A DNA stretch of 64,000 bases from Bacillus subtilis subsp. subtilis (GCA_021733645.1 JAHREJ010000012.1:1-64000), one strand, 5' to 3'. Shown: positions 37,253-46,604, counted from the first letter of the stretch. Numbers and translations are program-made. Notes: generated by a model from the sequence alone, not told the origin.

Positions 37253-39550
37253 ATGCTTACCCGACCCCTGACGATCGCCGTGGCGATCGCGCTGTGCGCC
37301 GCCAATGCCCATGCCGCCGATGTAGAGGCCAACGCCGGTACCGATGCCAGCGTCGCCCTCAGCGCGCAGACCCTGGACACCGTATCGGTGATCGGCCAGG
37401 GCGAAACCCGCCAGGTGCAGCGCATTGGCACGGTGGACAAGCAGGTACTGCCGCCCGGCACCAGTGGTCAGAAGATTCTCGACCGCCTGCCGGGCGTATC
37501 GGTGCAGTCCAACGATGCGTTCGGCGCCAACGAGGAATCGCAGAGCATCACCCTGCGCGGCTTTGACAAGAGCCGCCTGGGCTACACGTTGGATGGCATT
37601 CCGCTGGGTGACAACAGCTATGGCAACTACAACGGCCTGAGCATCGCCCGTGCGCTGATCGCCGAAAACCTGGCCGGCGCCGAGCTGTCCCAGGGTATCG
37701 GTTCGCTGGGCGTGGCCTCCACCAGCAATCTGGGCGGCACCATCCAGTATTTCTCGCAGGACCCGTCCACCGAGTTCGGCGGCCGTGCCAGCGTCACCGT
37801 AGGCGATGACAACCAGCGTCGCGGCTACCTGCGCGTGGACACCGGCGACCTCAACGGCTTCTCGGCCTATGTCTCCGGCGTGCACCAGGACGCGGACATG
37901 TGGGCCGCGCCGCACCAGAACCAGACCACCCGCCAGTTCAACGCCAAGGCGGTATGGAACGTGGGTGACCACCGCTTCGGTGCGTTCGTGGCCACCTCGC
38001 GGGCCAGCCAGGCCAACTACGCCTACCTGAGCAAGGACATGCTGGCGCGCGGCCTGGGCTACGACTGGAACATCTACGCACCGGACTGGGACCGCGCCGT
38101 GGCCGCCGCCTACTGCGCGCCAGGCACCCGCAACCCGGCCAAGTGCGCCTTCAGCGGCGGCGTCAACAGCATCGACGATGCCTACTACCAGAGCCGCGCG
38201 CTGCGCGATGACAACCTGTATTCGCTGGACGCCGACCTGGCGCTGGGCGACACCGCCCGCCTGAAGCTGCTGGGCTACCACCACGAAAACCGCGGCCAGG
38301 GCCACTGGTGGGCGCCGGGCCAGCCGTCCTACCCGGGCACCGACCGCATGCTGCCGATCTCCATCCGCAGCACCAACTACACCATCAACCGCACTGGCAT
38401 GACCGCGGCGTTGAGCTGGAAGGTGGGCATCCACGAACTGGAAGCCGGGCTGTGGTACGAGCAGAACGACCATAATGTGTCGCGCAATTTCTACTACATC
38501 AGTGGCCCGTTCCTGGATGACCTGTACCTGCAGAATCCGGACCGTCGCCTGTTCAACCAGGACTTCGACATCCGCACGCGCCAGTTCTACGTGCAGGACC
38601 GCATGCGGTTCATGGACGACCGCCTGACGGTGGATGTGGGCATCAAGAGCCCGAACACGCGCATGCGTGCCACCGCCCAGCCGGGCAATGAGACCTCGAT
38701 CGCGTCGGGCACGCTGACCGCCAAGGAATCGGTGCTGCCGCAGCTGGGTGTCGGCTTCAAGCTCAACGGCAACAACGAGGTGTTCGCCTCGTACGCGGAA
38801 AACATCGCCGCCTTCGTGGGCGGTGGCAGCGGCGGCCCGCTGCAGGTGTCGCCGGAATCGTTCGCGGCCAGCGCCGGGCTGGAACCGGAAAAATCCAAGT
38901 CGCTGGAAGCCGGTTTCCGCACCTTCGGTGAGAAGTACCAGGCCTCGATCGCGGCCTACCACACCACGTTCGACAACCGGCTGTTGTCGCTCAACCCGTG
39001 TTCGAGCATTGAAGTCGGCACGCGGCCGGAATGCGTCACCCGCTTCATCAACGTGGGCTCGGTGAAGAGCCAGGGCGCCGAACTGACCCTGATCCTCAAG
39101 CCGGTCGATGGCCTGCAGTGGTACAACGCGCTGTCCTGGAACAAGACCACCTACGAGGACAACTACACCTCCGGCGGCGTGATCGTGCCGGTGGCCGGCA
39201 AGATCACCGTGGACACCCCGCAGCGCATGGCATCCAGTGAAATCAGCTGGAACCGCGATGGCTTCTTCGCCAGCCTGCGTGCCAAGTACACCGGCAAGCG
39301 CTACTACACCTACACCAACGACCAGTCGGTGGCGGGCGTGACCACCTTCGATGCGGGTGCAGGGTATTCGTTCGGTCCGGGGCTGGGCCTGCGCGACATC
39401 AAGGTCTCGCTCAATGCCACCAACCTGACCAACAAGCGCTACGCCGGGCAGTTGAGTTCGTTCGCGCCGACCGACCCGGCCGGTACCCGCTACGCGATCC
39501 ACGCCAGTGCGCCGCGGCAGGTGTTCATGACGGTCGCTGCCGAGTTCTGA
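37253..39550 (+). CDS. TonB-dependent outer-membrane receptor
   Basis: A 765-residue receptor with signal peptide (to about residue 22, ANAHA), a TonB-box-like TLDTVSVIGQ, a plug domain (LPPGTSGQKILDRLPGVSVQS, ESQSITLRGFDKSRLGYTLDG) and a 22-strand barrel ending QVFMTVAAEF with terminal Phe. The ligand is not evident; the family takes up siderophores, cobalamin or oligosaccharides. No Fur box or neighbouring inner-membrane transporter is visible. A hairpin (about 39564-39592) follows the stop codon. Confidence 0.93.
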   Translation: MLTRPLTIAVAIALCAANAHAADVEANAGTDASVALSAQTLDTVSVIGQGETRQVQRIGTVDKQVLPPGTSGQKILDRLPGVSVQSNDAFGANEESQSITLRGFDKSRLGYTLDGIPLGDNSYGNYNGLSIARALIAENLAGAELSQGIGSLGVASTSNLGGTIQYFSQDPSTEFGGRASVTVGDDNQRRGYLRVDTGDLNGFSAYVSGVHQDADMWAAPHQNQTTRQFNAKAVWNVGDHRFGAFVATSRASQANYAYLSKDMLARGLGYDWNIYAPDWDRAVAAAYCAPGTRNPAKCAFSGGVNSIDDAYYQSRALRDDNLYSLDADLALGDTARLKLLGYHHENRGQGHWWAPGQPSYPGTDRMLPISIRSTNYTINRTGMTAALSWKVGIHELEAGLWYEQNDHNVSRNFYYISGPFLDDLYLQNPDRRLFNQDFDIRTRQFYVQDRMRFMDDRLTVDVGIKSPNTRMRATAQPGNETSIASGTLTAKESVLPQLGVGFKLNGNNEVFASYAENIAAFVGGGSGGPLQVSPESFAASAGLEPEKSKSLEAGFRTFGEKYQASIAAYHTTFDNRLLSLNPCSSIEVGTRPECVTRFINVGSVKSQGAELTLILKPVDGLQWYNALSWNKTTYEDNYTSGGVIVPVAGKITVDTPQRMASSEISWNRDGFFASLRAKYTGKRYYTYTNDQSVAGVTTFDAGAGYSFGPGLGLRDIKVSLNATNLTNKRYAGQLSSFAPTDPAGTRYAIHASAPRQVFMTVAAEF

Positions 39551-39907
39551 CGGCTGCTTCTCGCACCCATCGACGGCTGTCGGTGGGTGTGCGCAGGTCA
39601 ACGGCAGATCAGCACCTTTTCGTGTGCGCTCTTGCTGCAGCGGCTGTCGCCGTGTGTGCAGGCGTCGCTTGGATGGCTGGGCGTCTCCGATCGGGTTTGT
39701 CGCGCGCGTGAGGGCCCCGTAGCGGCCGGTAGGCTCCTGGGCAAAATCAAGGAGGAGGCCGCCCCACCCACCGCCGCGCAGGCGAGGATTCAGAGCCCCC
39801 TTCGTGCCTGCCCCGCATAGAGGCGAAGAAAAAAAAGCCGCGACGCTTCTCAGCGCCGCGGCTTACCTCGTGGGGGAGGTCACGCGTCACAGCAGGACGC
39901 GCCAAGG
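39551..39907. other. Intergenic stretch between convergent TonB receptor and PhaB-like genes
   Basis: No gene is visible. It contains a hairpin CACCCATCGAC/GTCGGTGGGTG (about 39564-39592, one mismatch) after the receptor stop and the strong minus-strand terminator at 39827-39864. Confidence 0.6.
39827..39864 (-). terminator. Terminator of the porin-citM-phaB-like operon
   Basis: On the minus strand AAGCCGCG and CGCGGCTT pair around a 14-nt GC-containing loop, followed by eight T residues; it is 44 bp after the PhaB-like stop codon. Confidence 0.9.
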
Positions 39908-40648
39908 TCAAAACATGTGCAACCCACCGTTCACCGCGTAGTCGGCACCGGTCACATAGGCCGCATCGTCCGACGCCAGCCACGCGCACAGGCTGGCCAC
40001 TTCCTCCGGCTTGCCCAGGCGGCGGATCGGCACCGAACCGGCCAACCGGTCCAGCACGTCCGGCGGGAAACTGCTGATCGACTGGCTGGCGATGTAGCCG
40101 GGCGAAATCGTATTGACCGTCACCCCGCGCGCAGCCACCTCATTGGCCAACGCCCGGCTGAAGCCGTGCATCGCCGCCTTGGCGGTGGCGAAGTTGACCT
40201 GGCCGATCTGGCCCTTGTGCGCGCTCACCGAGCCGATGTTGACGATGCGGCCCCAGCCGCGGGCGGTCATGCCCTCGATCACCTGCTTGGTGATGTTGAA
40301 CAGCGCATGCAGGTTCGAGCCCATCACCGCGTTCCAGTCGTCCGGGCTCATCTGCCGGAACAGCACGTCGCGGCTGCCGCCGGCGTTGTTGACCAGCACG
40401 TCGATCTCGCCAACCTCGGCTTTGACCTTGGCAAAGGCGGCCACGGTGGAGGCCCAGTCGGCGGCATTGCCTTCGGAGGCAATGAAATCAAAGCCCAGCT
40501 CGCGCTGTTCGCGCAGCCAGCCGGCCTTGCGCGGTGACGCCGGCGCGCAGCCGGCCACCACGGTGTGGCCATTGCGGGCCAGCTTCTGGCAGATGGCAGT
40601 GCCAACACTGCCCATGCCGCTGGTGATGTAAGCGATGCGTAAAGTCAT
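39908..40648 (-). CDS. PhaB-like short-chain dehydrogenase with Tyr-to-Phe active site
   Basis: A 246-residue SDR closest to acetoacetyl-CoA reductase PhaB (TSGMGSVGTAIC cofactor loop, VNNAGGSRDVLF, NIGSVSAHKG with Ser140, SPGYIAS, end VNGGLHMF). The catalytic Tyr of the YxxxK motif is replaced: the sequence is NFATAK with Phe153 and Lys157, codon TTC. In SDR enzymes Tyr-to-Phe normally abolishes catalysis. It is the last gene of a porin/CitMHS operon, 25 bp after citM. It may be a pseudoenzyme, a cofactor-binding regulator, or an enzyme using another proton donor. Confidence 0.87.
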   Translation of the reverse strand: MTLRIAYITSGMGSVGTAICQKLARNGHTVVAGCAPASPRKAGWLREQRELGFDFIASEGNAADWASTVAAFAKVKAEVGEIDVLVNNAGGSRDVLFRQMSPDDWNAVMGSNLHALFNITKQVIEGMTARGWGRIVNIGSVSAHKGQIGQVNFATAKAAMHGFSRALANEVAARGVTVNTISPGYIASQSISSFPPDVLDRLAGSVPIRRLGKPEEVASLCAWLASDDAAYVTGADYAVNGGLHMF

Positions 40649-40673
40649 TGCAGGACGCTCCTAGGTGAGCCGA

Positions 40674-42005
40674 TCAGGACGCGAAGGGATACAGGCCGAA
40701 CAACAGCCCGCCGATCATCAACAGCAGCGAAATGGCCACGGCCCACTTCAGGGTGAATTTCTGGTGGTCGGCAAACTCGACCTTGGCCAGCCCCACCAGC
40801 AGGTAGGTGGACGGCACCAGCGGGCTGAGCAGGTGCACCGGCTGCCCGGCCAGCGAGGCGCGCGCCATTTCCACCGGAGTGATGCCGTAGTTGCCCGCCG
40901 CCTCGGACAGGATCGGCAGCACGCCGAAGTAGAAGGCGTCGTTGGACATGAAGAAGGTGAACGGCATCGAGGCGATGGCGGTGATCACCGCCAGGTACGG
41001 GCCCCAGCTGTCGGGGATGATTGCCAGGAAGCTGTGCGACATCGCCTCCACCATGCCGGTGTTGTTGAGGATGCCGGTAAAGATGCCGGCGGCGAAGATC
41101 AGCGCCACCACCGACAGCACGCTGCCGGCGTGGCTGACCACGCGGCGGCGCTGCTCGGCCAGGTTGGGGTAGTTGATCACCAGCGCGATCGCAAAGCCGA
41201 TCATGAACAGCACCGGCATCGGCAGCACGCCGATGATCAGCGCGGTCATCAGCGCCACGGTCAGCGCCAGGTTCACCCACAACAGCTTCGGCCGCTTGGT
41301 GTCTTCGGCGTCTTCCACGGTCGGCAGGGCGCTGCCGTCATCGGACACGCTGTTGTCCATCCAGCTGCCACCCTGCGGCAGGGTCACCACGCCCAACCGG
41401 CGGCGCTCCTTCAGGCCCAGGTACCAGGCCAGCAGCAGCACGCCGGCACAGGCGATCACCATCGAGGGAATCAGCGGCACGAACACGTCGGCCGGGTCCA
41501 CGTGCAGCGCCGTGGCCGCGCGCGCGGTCGGCCCGCCCCACGGGGTGAGGTTCATCACCCCACCGGCCAGGATGGTCACGCAGGTCATGTTCAAGGCGTT
41601 CATGCCCAGCCGCTGGTACAGCGGCAGCATCGCCGACACGGTGATCATGTAAGTAGTCGAACCATCGCCATCGAGCGAGATCAGCATCGCCAGGATCGCC
41701 GTACCCAGCACGATCTTCATCGGGTCGCCCTTGACGAAGCGCAGGATGATCCGCACCAGCGGGTCGAACAGGCCTGCATCGATCATCACCCCGAAATACA
41801 GGATGGCGAACATCAACATCACGCCGGTGGGCGCGATCTTCTTGATGCCTTCCAGCATCATTTCGTCGATACCGGCACCGAAGCCACCGATCAACGCGAA
41901 GATGATCGGGATGGTGATCAGGGCAACGAGGGGCGACAGCCGTTTGCTCATGATCAAGTACATGAACGTAATGACCATGCCAAAGCCGAGGATGCTGAGC
42001 ATCAT
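40674..42005 (-). CDS. CitMHS-family citrate:proton/metal symporter
   Basis: A 443-residue, about 11-segment transporter. MMLSILGFGMVITFMYLIMSKRLSPLVALI and SLDGDGSTTYMITVSAML, MNLTPWGGPTARAATAL and FFMSNDAFYFGVLPIL are CitMHS signatures. The family imports citrate complexed with divalent cations. AGGAGTCTGCAG precedes the ATG. It lies 37 bp after the porin gene in the same operon and is divergent from a TctD/TctE-type two-component system, the known regulators of tricarboxylate uptake. Confidence 0.92.
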   Translation of the reverse strand: MMLSILGFGMVITFMYLIMSKRLSPLVALITIPIIFALIGGFGAGIDEMMLEGIKKIAPTGVMLMFAILYFGVMIDAGLFDPLVRIILRFVKGDPMKIVLGTAILAMLISLDGDGSTTYMITVSAMLPLYQRLGMNALNMTCVTILAGGVMNLTPWGGPTARAATALHVDPADVFVPLIPSMVIACAGVLLLAWYLGLKERRRLGVVTLPQGGSWMDNSVSDDGSALPTVEDAEDTKRPKLLWVNLALTVALMTALIIGVLPMPVLFMIGFAIALVINYPNLAEQRRRVVSHAGSVLSVVALIFAAGIFTGILNNTGMVEAMSHSFLAIIPDSWGPYLAVITAIASMPFTFFMSNDAFYFGVLPILSEAAGNYGITPVEMARASLAGQPVHLLSPLVPSTYLLVGLAKVEFADHQKFTLKWAVAISLLLMIGGLLFGLYPFAS

Positions 42006-42042
42006 CTGCAGACTCCTGAAGAGGTGGTGCGGAAAGAAAGGA

Positions 42043-43227
42043 TCAGAAATCGAACTGCAGGCGGCCGGTGACGGCGCGGGTGCGGTCCAGGGTGGTGGCG
42101 GCCAGGCGGTCGCGGTTGCGGCTTTCGATCAGGTTGAGCATGAAGCGCAGGTTCGGGCGCATGTACCAGTTGCCGCCCAGCGTCCACGCCTCGGTCTGCG
42201 CATCACGCAGGTCCGGCTGGCCGATCAGGTGCTGGTCGCCGCGCATCTGGTCGTAGCGCAGCGCCAGCTCGAACGCGCCAGCGGCGTGCTGGAAGTCCTT
42301 GACCCGGCCGAAGCGGCCGGTCTTGCGGTCGTACACGCGTGATTCGCCGGTCACAAACCAGCTCACCAGACCGTAGCCGGCCATGACCTTGCCGCGCTGG
42401 CTGCCGTCGTCGAAGGTGGCGCCGCTGAACTCGCCCTGCCACGACAGCGGGCCGCGCACCTGCGCGTACTCCAGCGACCACTTGTTGACATCGGTATCGC
42501 GCCCGGACGAGAAATCCACCAGGGTCAGGCGGCTGTTGTCGGACAGGTGGCCAGCCGGACGCGGGCGGATGCGCAGCGCCGGCACGCCGTTGGCACCGGG
42601 GTTGTCATAGCGCTCATGGGCCAGCGACAGACCCAGGTGCAGTACATCGCCAGCGGTGGCGCCCGGGGCCCATGTGGCGCGGCCACCGGCGGCGCGGCCC
42701 TTGACCTGCCAGGCGTCGATGCTTTCCAGGCTGTAGGCGCTGGCCGCCCAGGTCATGTCGCCACGGGCGGCCTGCCAGGACGCACCCAGACGGTACAGCG
42801 GGGCCAGCGTGGTGCCGGCGTTGCCGCGCTCCAGGAAGGTGCCGTAGTTGGAACTGGTGCGGTCATCCAGCGAGAAGAACTGCTTGAACTGACCCACGGT
42901 GAGCTTGCCGGCGTCGCCGAAGCTGCGGCTGACATACACGTCCTTGGCCTCGACCCGGTCGCCGGAAAAATCGGCTTCCAGCTTGTAGTCCACCGCGAAG
43001 AACCTGCCGGACACGTCCAGCCAGGCGCGGCGGATCTCGGTGTCGTCCTTGTTCGGGGTGCCGCGGCCGTCGTTGCTGAAATCGGCGAAATCCAGGTGCA
43101 GGCGGCCGCCCACGCTGGCGGTGACCGGGCGGTCGTCGGCGTTGTCCTCGGCGGCCCAGAGCGGGGCGGACAGCAGCAACAGGGTGCAGGTGGCCGGCAT
43201 GCGCCAGCGCAGTGAGTTCAGTTCCAC
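42043..43227 (-). CDS. OprO/OprP-family porin, citrate operon
   Basis: About 394 residues from GTG 43227, which has GGGAGG at an ideal distance; an ATG at 43200 would remove the basic N-region of the signal peptide. Signal peptide ends LWA. VGGRLHLDFADFSNDGRG and DVSGRFFAVDYKLEADFSGD are typical of the phosphate-selective porin O/P family, and it ends RLQFDF with terminal Phe. As first gene of the citM operon it probably lets citrate or other anions cross the outer membrane. Confidence 0.9.
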   Translation of the reverse strand: MELNSLRWRMPATCTLLLLSAPLWAAEDNADDRPVTASVGGRLHLDFADFSNDGRGTPNKDDTEIRRAWLDVSGRFFAVDYKLEADFSGDRVEAKDVYVSRSFGDAGKLTVGQFKQFFSLDDRTSSNYGTFLERGNAGTTLAPLYRLGASWQAARGDMTWAASAYSLESIDAWQVKGRAAGGRATWAPGATAGDVLHLGLSLAHERYDNPGANGVPALRIRPRPAGHLSDNSRLTLVDFSSGRDTDVNKWSLEYAQVRGPLSWQGEFSGATFDDGSQRGKVMAGYGLVSWFVTGESRVYDRKTGRFGRVKDFQHAAGAFELALRYDQMRGDQHLIGQPDLRDAQTEAWTLGGNWYMRPNLRFMLNLIESRNRDRLAATTLDRTRAVTGRLQFDF

Positions 43228-43316
43228 GGACCCTCCCAGGTGCACGTTGGTGCGGTGTTGTCGTCAAAGGCACCGCAACCGGCGGCGACGCGATGGCGCA
43301 GCCTAGTGCGCGGATG

Positions 43317-43333
43317 CTGTCATCCACCTGTCA
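43317..43333. promoter_or_regulatory. Direct-repeat candidate response-regulator box
   Basis: CTGTCA occurs at 43317-43322 and again at 43328-43333, an 11-bp period (one helical turn) between the divergent porin and tctD-like genes. OmpR-family regulators such as TctD bind direct repeats with this spacing. Confidence 0.4.
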
Positions 43334-43411
43334 GGGGTTTGTGCACTGCAGCGAAGCCCACGGACGCGGCCGCTCGCGCTAGCATTCGTGCACCTTCGAC
43401 GAATCCGACCG

Positions 43412-44110
43412 ATGCGCCTGCTGCTGGTGGAAGACAACCCGGACCTGGCCGATGCCATCGTCCGCCGCATGCGCCGCAGTGGCCACGCGGTGGACTGGCA
43501 GTGCGACGGCCTGGCCGCAGCCAGCGTGCTGCGCTACCAGCGCTTTGACCTGGTGGTGCTGGATATCGGCCTGCCCACGCTGGACGGCCTGCGCGTGCTG
43601 GCCGGCATGCGCGAGCGCGGCGACAGCACCCCGGTGCTGATGCTGACCGCACGCGATGGCATCGAAGACCGGGTGCAGGCGCTGGACGTGGGCGCTGACG
43701 ATTACCTGGGCAAGCCCTTCGACTTCCGCGAATTCGAAGCGCGCTGCCGGGTGCTGCTGCGGCGTACCCGCGGCCAGGCCAGCGAGGTGGTGCAGATCGG
43801 CCGCTTCCAGTTCGACAACGCCTCGCACCGGGTCAGCCTGGACGGGCAGCCGATCGAGCTGCCCAACCGCGAGTTCCGGCTGCTGGAAATCCTGATGGGT
43901 CGGCTGGGCCAGGTGGTGGGCAAGGACGAGATCGGCAATGGCCTGTTCGGCTTCGACGACGAGGCCGGCCCCAACGCGATCGAACTCTATGTGGGCCGCC
44001 TGCGCCGCAAGTTGGCCGAGGCACCGCTGCGGATCGTCACCGTGCGTGGCAGCGGCTACCTGCTGGAGGCCATTGAAGGGGCCAACGGCGCGGCAGACGA
44101 TGGCGACTGA
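43412..44110 (+). CDS. TctD-like OmpR-family response regulator
   Basis: A 232-residue regulator from ATG 43412. Receiver residues: LVEDN acidic pair, LDIGLP phospho-Asp (about residue 51), LTARD Thr and GKPF Lys. The C-terminal winged helix contains LPNREFRLLEILMGRLGQVV and NAIELYVGRLRRKL. It overlaps the kinase gene by 11 bp. The divergent citrate operon and the kinase type point to tri- or dicarboxylate control, as for TctD in Salmonella. Confidence 0.9.
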   Translation: MRLLLVEDNPDLADAIVRRMRRSGHAVDWQCDGLAAASVLRYQRFDLVVLDIGLPTLDGLRVLAGMRERGDSTPVLMLTARDGIEDRVQALDVGADDYLGKPFDFREFEARCRVLLRRTRGQASEVVQIGRFQFDNASHRVSLDGQPIELPNREFRLLEILMGRLGQVVGKDEIGNGLFGFDDEAGPNAIELYVGRLRRKLAEAPLRIVTVRGSGYLLEAIEGANGAADDGD

Positions 44111-45482
44111 TCCGCGCACGTCCGGCTCGATCCGGCACACCCTCTGGCTGTATCTGGGTGCATTCCTGGCGCTGTTCGCCGTGGCCCTGCTGTTCGGCGC
44201 GCGCGCCTACGGGCAGCGTGCGGCCAACCGGTCCTACGACCACCTGCTGGTGTCTTCGGCGTTGTCGATCATCGATTCGGTGGCGCTGGTGGACGCACAG
44301 TGGCAGGTGGACCTGCCGTATGCGGCGCTGGACCTGCTGGCGATGGCGCCGGAGGACCGGGTGTTCTACCGGGTCTCCAATGCGCGCGGCGAGACGGTCA
44401 CCGGCTATGCCGACCTGCCCACGCCACCGCACCCGCCCAGCGATCGCCCGCAGTTGTTCGATGCCCCCTACAGCGGCGAGCAGGTACGTTTCGTGGTGGT
44501 GGCGCGGCGGGTGTCTTCCCCTTCGGCGCAGGGCGAGGTGCGCGTGCAGGTCGGCCAGACCCGGCGCGCCCGCGAAGCGCTGGCCCAGGACATGGTCAAC
44601 CGGGCGCTGGCCGCGATCGCGGTGCTGTCGCTGCTGTCGCTGGCCCTGGTCGGCCTTGGCGTGCACCGCGCGCTGCGCCCGCTGGTGCGCATGGAGCGTG
44701 AGCTGGCACGGCGCGAGCCGTCCGATCTGAAGCCATTGGATACCCGGGTGCCGCGCGAAATGGACAAGATGGTGGGCGCGTTGAACCACTTCATGGGGCG
44801 GCTGTCGAGCAGCAACGAAACGTTGCGCGCGTTCATGGGCGACGCCGCGCACCAGATGCGCACGCCGCTGGCGGCGCTGCGCGCGCAGGCCCAGCTGGCG
44901 CTGGACGAGGAAGATCCCGAGGACATGCGGCGCAGCCTGCACGCCATCGAACGCAACGCCACCCACATGAGCCGGCTGCTCAACCAGCTGCTCAGCGACG
45001 CCAGCGTGATCCACCGCGCCAATCTGCAGCGCTTCGCCCCGGTGGACCTGGCCGAGACGGTGCACCAGGCACTGCATGAGGCCTTGCCGCAGGCCCTGCC
45101 GGCACCCCGTGTGCAGTTGGCGGTGAGCGCGCAGGCTGCCTGGGTGCACGGCGATGCGCTGTTGCTGCGCGAGGCGATCAAGAACCTCATCGACAACGCC
45201 CTCAAGTACGGTGGCGACGGTGCGTTGCAGGTGGCGCTCACCGAAGAGCCCGGGCGCTGGGTGTTGACCATCGCCGACCACGGCCCGGGTATTGCCGCCG
45301 CCGATGCCGAGCGCGTGTTCGAGCGGTTCGCACGCGGCGAAGGGGCGGCCGCCGGCGGGGCCGGGCTGGGCCTGGCAATCGTCAAGCGCGTGGTCGACAG
45401 CCACGGCGGCCAGATCGACCTGAGCAATCGTATTGGCGGGGGCCTGGTGGCCACCGTCCGCCTGCCGAGGATGCACGCATGA
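44100..45482 (+). CDS. TctE-like sensor histidine kinase
   Basis: A 460-residue membrane kinase from ATG 44100. The first membrane segment (LWLYLGAFLALFAVALLF), a periplasmic 2CSK-type domain of about 120 residues and the second segment (ALAAIAVLSLLSLALVGLG) are followed by HAMP, the DAAHQMRTPLAALRAQ dimerisation histidine, NLIDNALKYG, DHGPGI and GGAGLGLAIVKR. The stop overlaps the next gene's ATG (ATGA), tying its synthesis to the periplasmic binding protein. Confidence 0.92.
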   Translation: MATDPRTSGSIRHTLWLYLGAFLALFAVALLFGARAYGQRAANRSYDHLLVSSALSIIDSVALVDAQWQVDLPYAALDLLAMAPEDRVFYRVSNARGETVTGYADLPTPPHPPSDRPQLFDAPYSGEQVRFVVVARRVSSPSAQGEVRVQVGQTRRAREALAQDMVNRALAAIAVLSLLSLALVGLGVHRALRPLVRMERELARREPSDLKPLDTRVPREMDKMVGALNHFMGRLSSSNETLRAFMGDAAHQMRTPLAALRAQAQLALDEEDPEDMRRSLHAIERNATHMSRLLNQLLSDASVIHRANLQRFAPVDLAETVHQALHEALPQALPAPRVQLAVSAQAAWVHGDALLLREAIKNLIDNALKYGGDGALQVALTEEPGRWVLTIADHGPGIAAADAERVFERFARGEGAAAGGAGLGLAIVKRVVDSHGGQIDLSNRIGGGLVATVRLPRMHA

Positions 45483-46534
45483 AGCGATGGTGGCTGCTGA
45501 TGCTGCTGGCTGTGGTGGCGGGCGCGCAGGCCGCGCCCGGCGATGTGCAGCGGTTCCCGGCCAAGGGTGCGCCGGTGGCGCAGCTGCGCATCCACGGTTC
45601 GACCGATATCGAGGTGTTTGCCACGGTGATCGCCGATTACCAGCGGTTGCATCCGGGGACCGAGATCCTCTACGAGGATGTGATCACCCAGGACATCTAC
45701 GCGCGCTATCTGCGCGACCGCAACGGCCCGCACGCCCCGGACATGCTGATCAGCAGCGGCATGGACCTGCAGACCAAGCTGGTCAACGATGGCCACGCGC
45801 TGGCGCACCGTTCGGCGCAGACCGATGCATTGCCGGCATGGGCGCAGTGGCGGCACGAGGCATTCGGCATCAGCTACGAGCCGGTGGCCATCGTCTACAA
45901 CACCCGCACGCTGCCGGCCGCGCGCGTGCCGCATACACGCCGCCAGCTGCTGGAACTGCTGCGCGCCCCGGATGCGCCGTTGCAGGGCAAGGTGGGCACC
46001 TACGACGTGGAGCGCAGCAGCGTGGGCTACCTGCTGGCCACCCAGGACGGCCAGCGCGGCAGCATGGCCGGTGCGCTGCTGGGCGCGCTTGGCGACAACG
46101 GCGTGCACCTGGAGGAACGCACCGGGGTGCTGCTGGACCAGGTCAGCAGCGGCAAGCTGTCGCTGGTGTACAACGTGCTGGGCTCCTATGCACAGGCACG
46201 GATCGACGCCGGCGCGCCGTTGGGCATCGTCGAGCCGGAGGATTACACGCTGGTGGTCCTGCGTACCGCGGTGATCCCGCGCAGCAGCCGGCATCCGGAA
46301 GAAGCGCGGCGCTTCCTGGACTACCTGTTGTCGCCACGCGGCCAGCAGGTGCTCTCGCGCGAGGCGCGGCTGATGCCGATCCTGCCGGCCCAGGGCCAGC
46401 AGCGCGGGCGCTCGCCCGAACGCAGCTACCGCCCGATCCAGCTCGGCCCGGGCCTGCTGGTGTACCTGGACGGCCTCAAGCGCCGCCAGTTCCTGGACGC
46501 CTGGCGCGGCAGCATGCGGCAGCAGGTACCGTAA
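45479..46534 (+). CDS. Orphan periplasmic binding protein coupled to the TctE-like kinase
   Basis: A 351-residue exported protein (signal peptide ending GAQAA) of the iron/polyamine-type ABC binding-protein fold: LRIHGSTDIEVFATVIADYQRLHPG, DMLISSGMDLQTKLVNDG, YEPVAIVYNTRTLP and HPEEARRFLDYLLSPRGQQVL. No permease or ATPase gene is nearby. Translation is coupled to the kinase by a 4-bp overlap. It may present a ligand to the kinase periplasmic domain, as in three-component systems, rather than serve transport. A 12-bp inverted repeat spans its stop codon. Confidence 0.88.
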   Translation: MKRWWLLMLLAVVAGAQAAPGDVQRFPAKGAPVAQLRIHGSTDIEVFATVIADYQRLHPGTEILYEDVITQDIYARYLRDRNGPHAPDMLISSGMDLQTKLVNDGHALAHRSAQTDALPAWAQWRHEAFGISYEPVAIVYNTRTLPAARVPHTRRQLLELLRAPDAPLQGKVGTYDVERSSVGYLLATQDGQRGSMAGALLGALGDNGVHLEERTGVLLDQVSSGKLSLVYNVLGSYAQARIDAGAPLGIVEPEDYTLVVLRTAVIPRSSRHPEEARRFLDYLLSPRGQQVLSREARLMPILPAQGQQRGRSPERSYRPIQLGPGLLVYLDGLKRRQFLDAWRGSMRQQVP

Positions 46535-46563
46535 TCGCGGAGAGACGCCGGGATTACGGTGCC
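46525..46563 (+). terminator. Inverted repeat spanning the binding-protein stop codon
   Basis: GGTACCGTAATC (46525-46536) pairs with GATTACGGTGCC (46552-46563), twelve pairs including one G-U, and the TAA stop lies inside the left arm. No U-tract follows, so it is an RNA-stability hairpin or weak terminator. Confidence 0.4.
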
Positions 46564-46604
46564 TGCCGCCCGCGCATTCCACCTGAACCCCGCGCCGTTG
46601 GCGC

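Noticed and set aside
37151..39601. 816-codon frame antisense to the TonB receptor
   Set aside because: Same shadow-frame pattern; the receptor on the plus strand has signal peptide, plug and terminal Phe.
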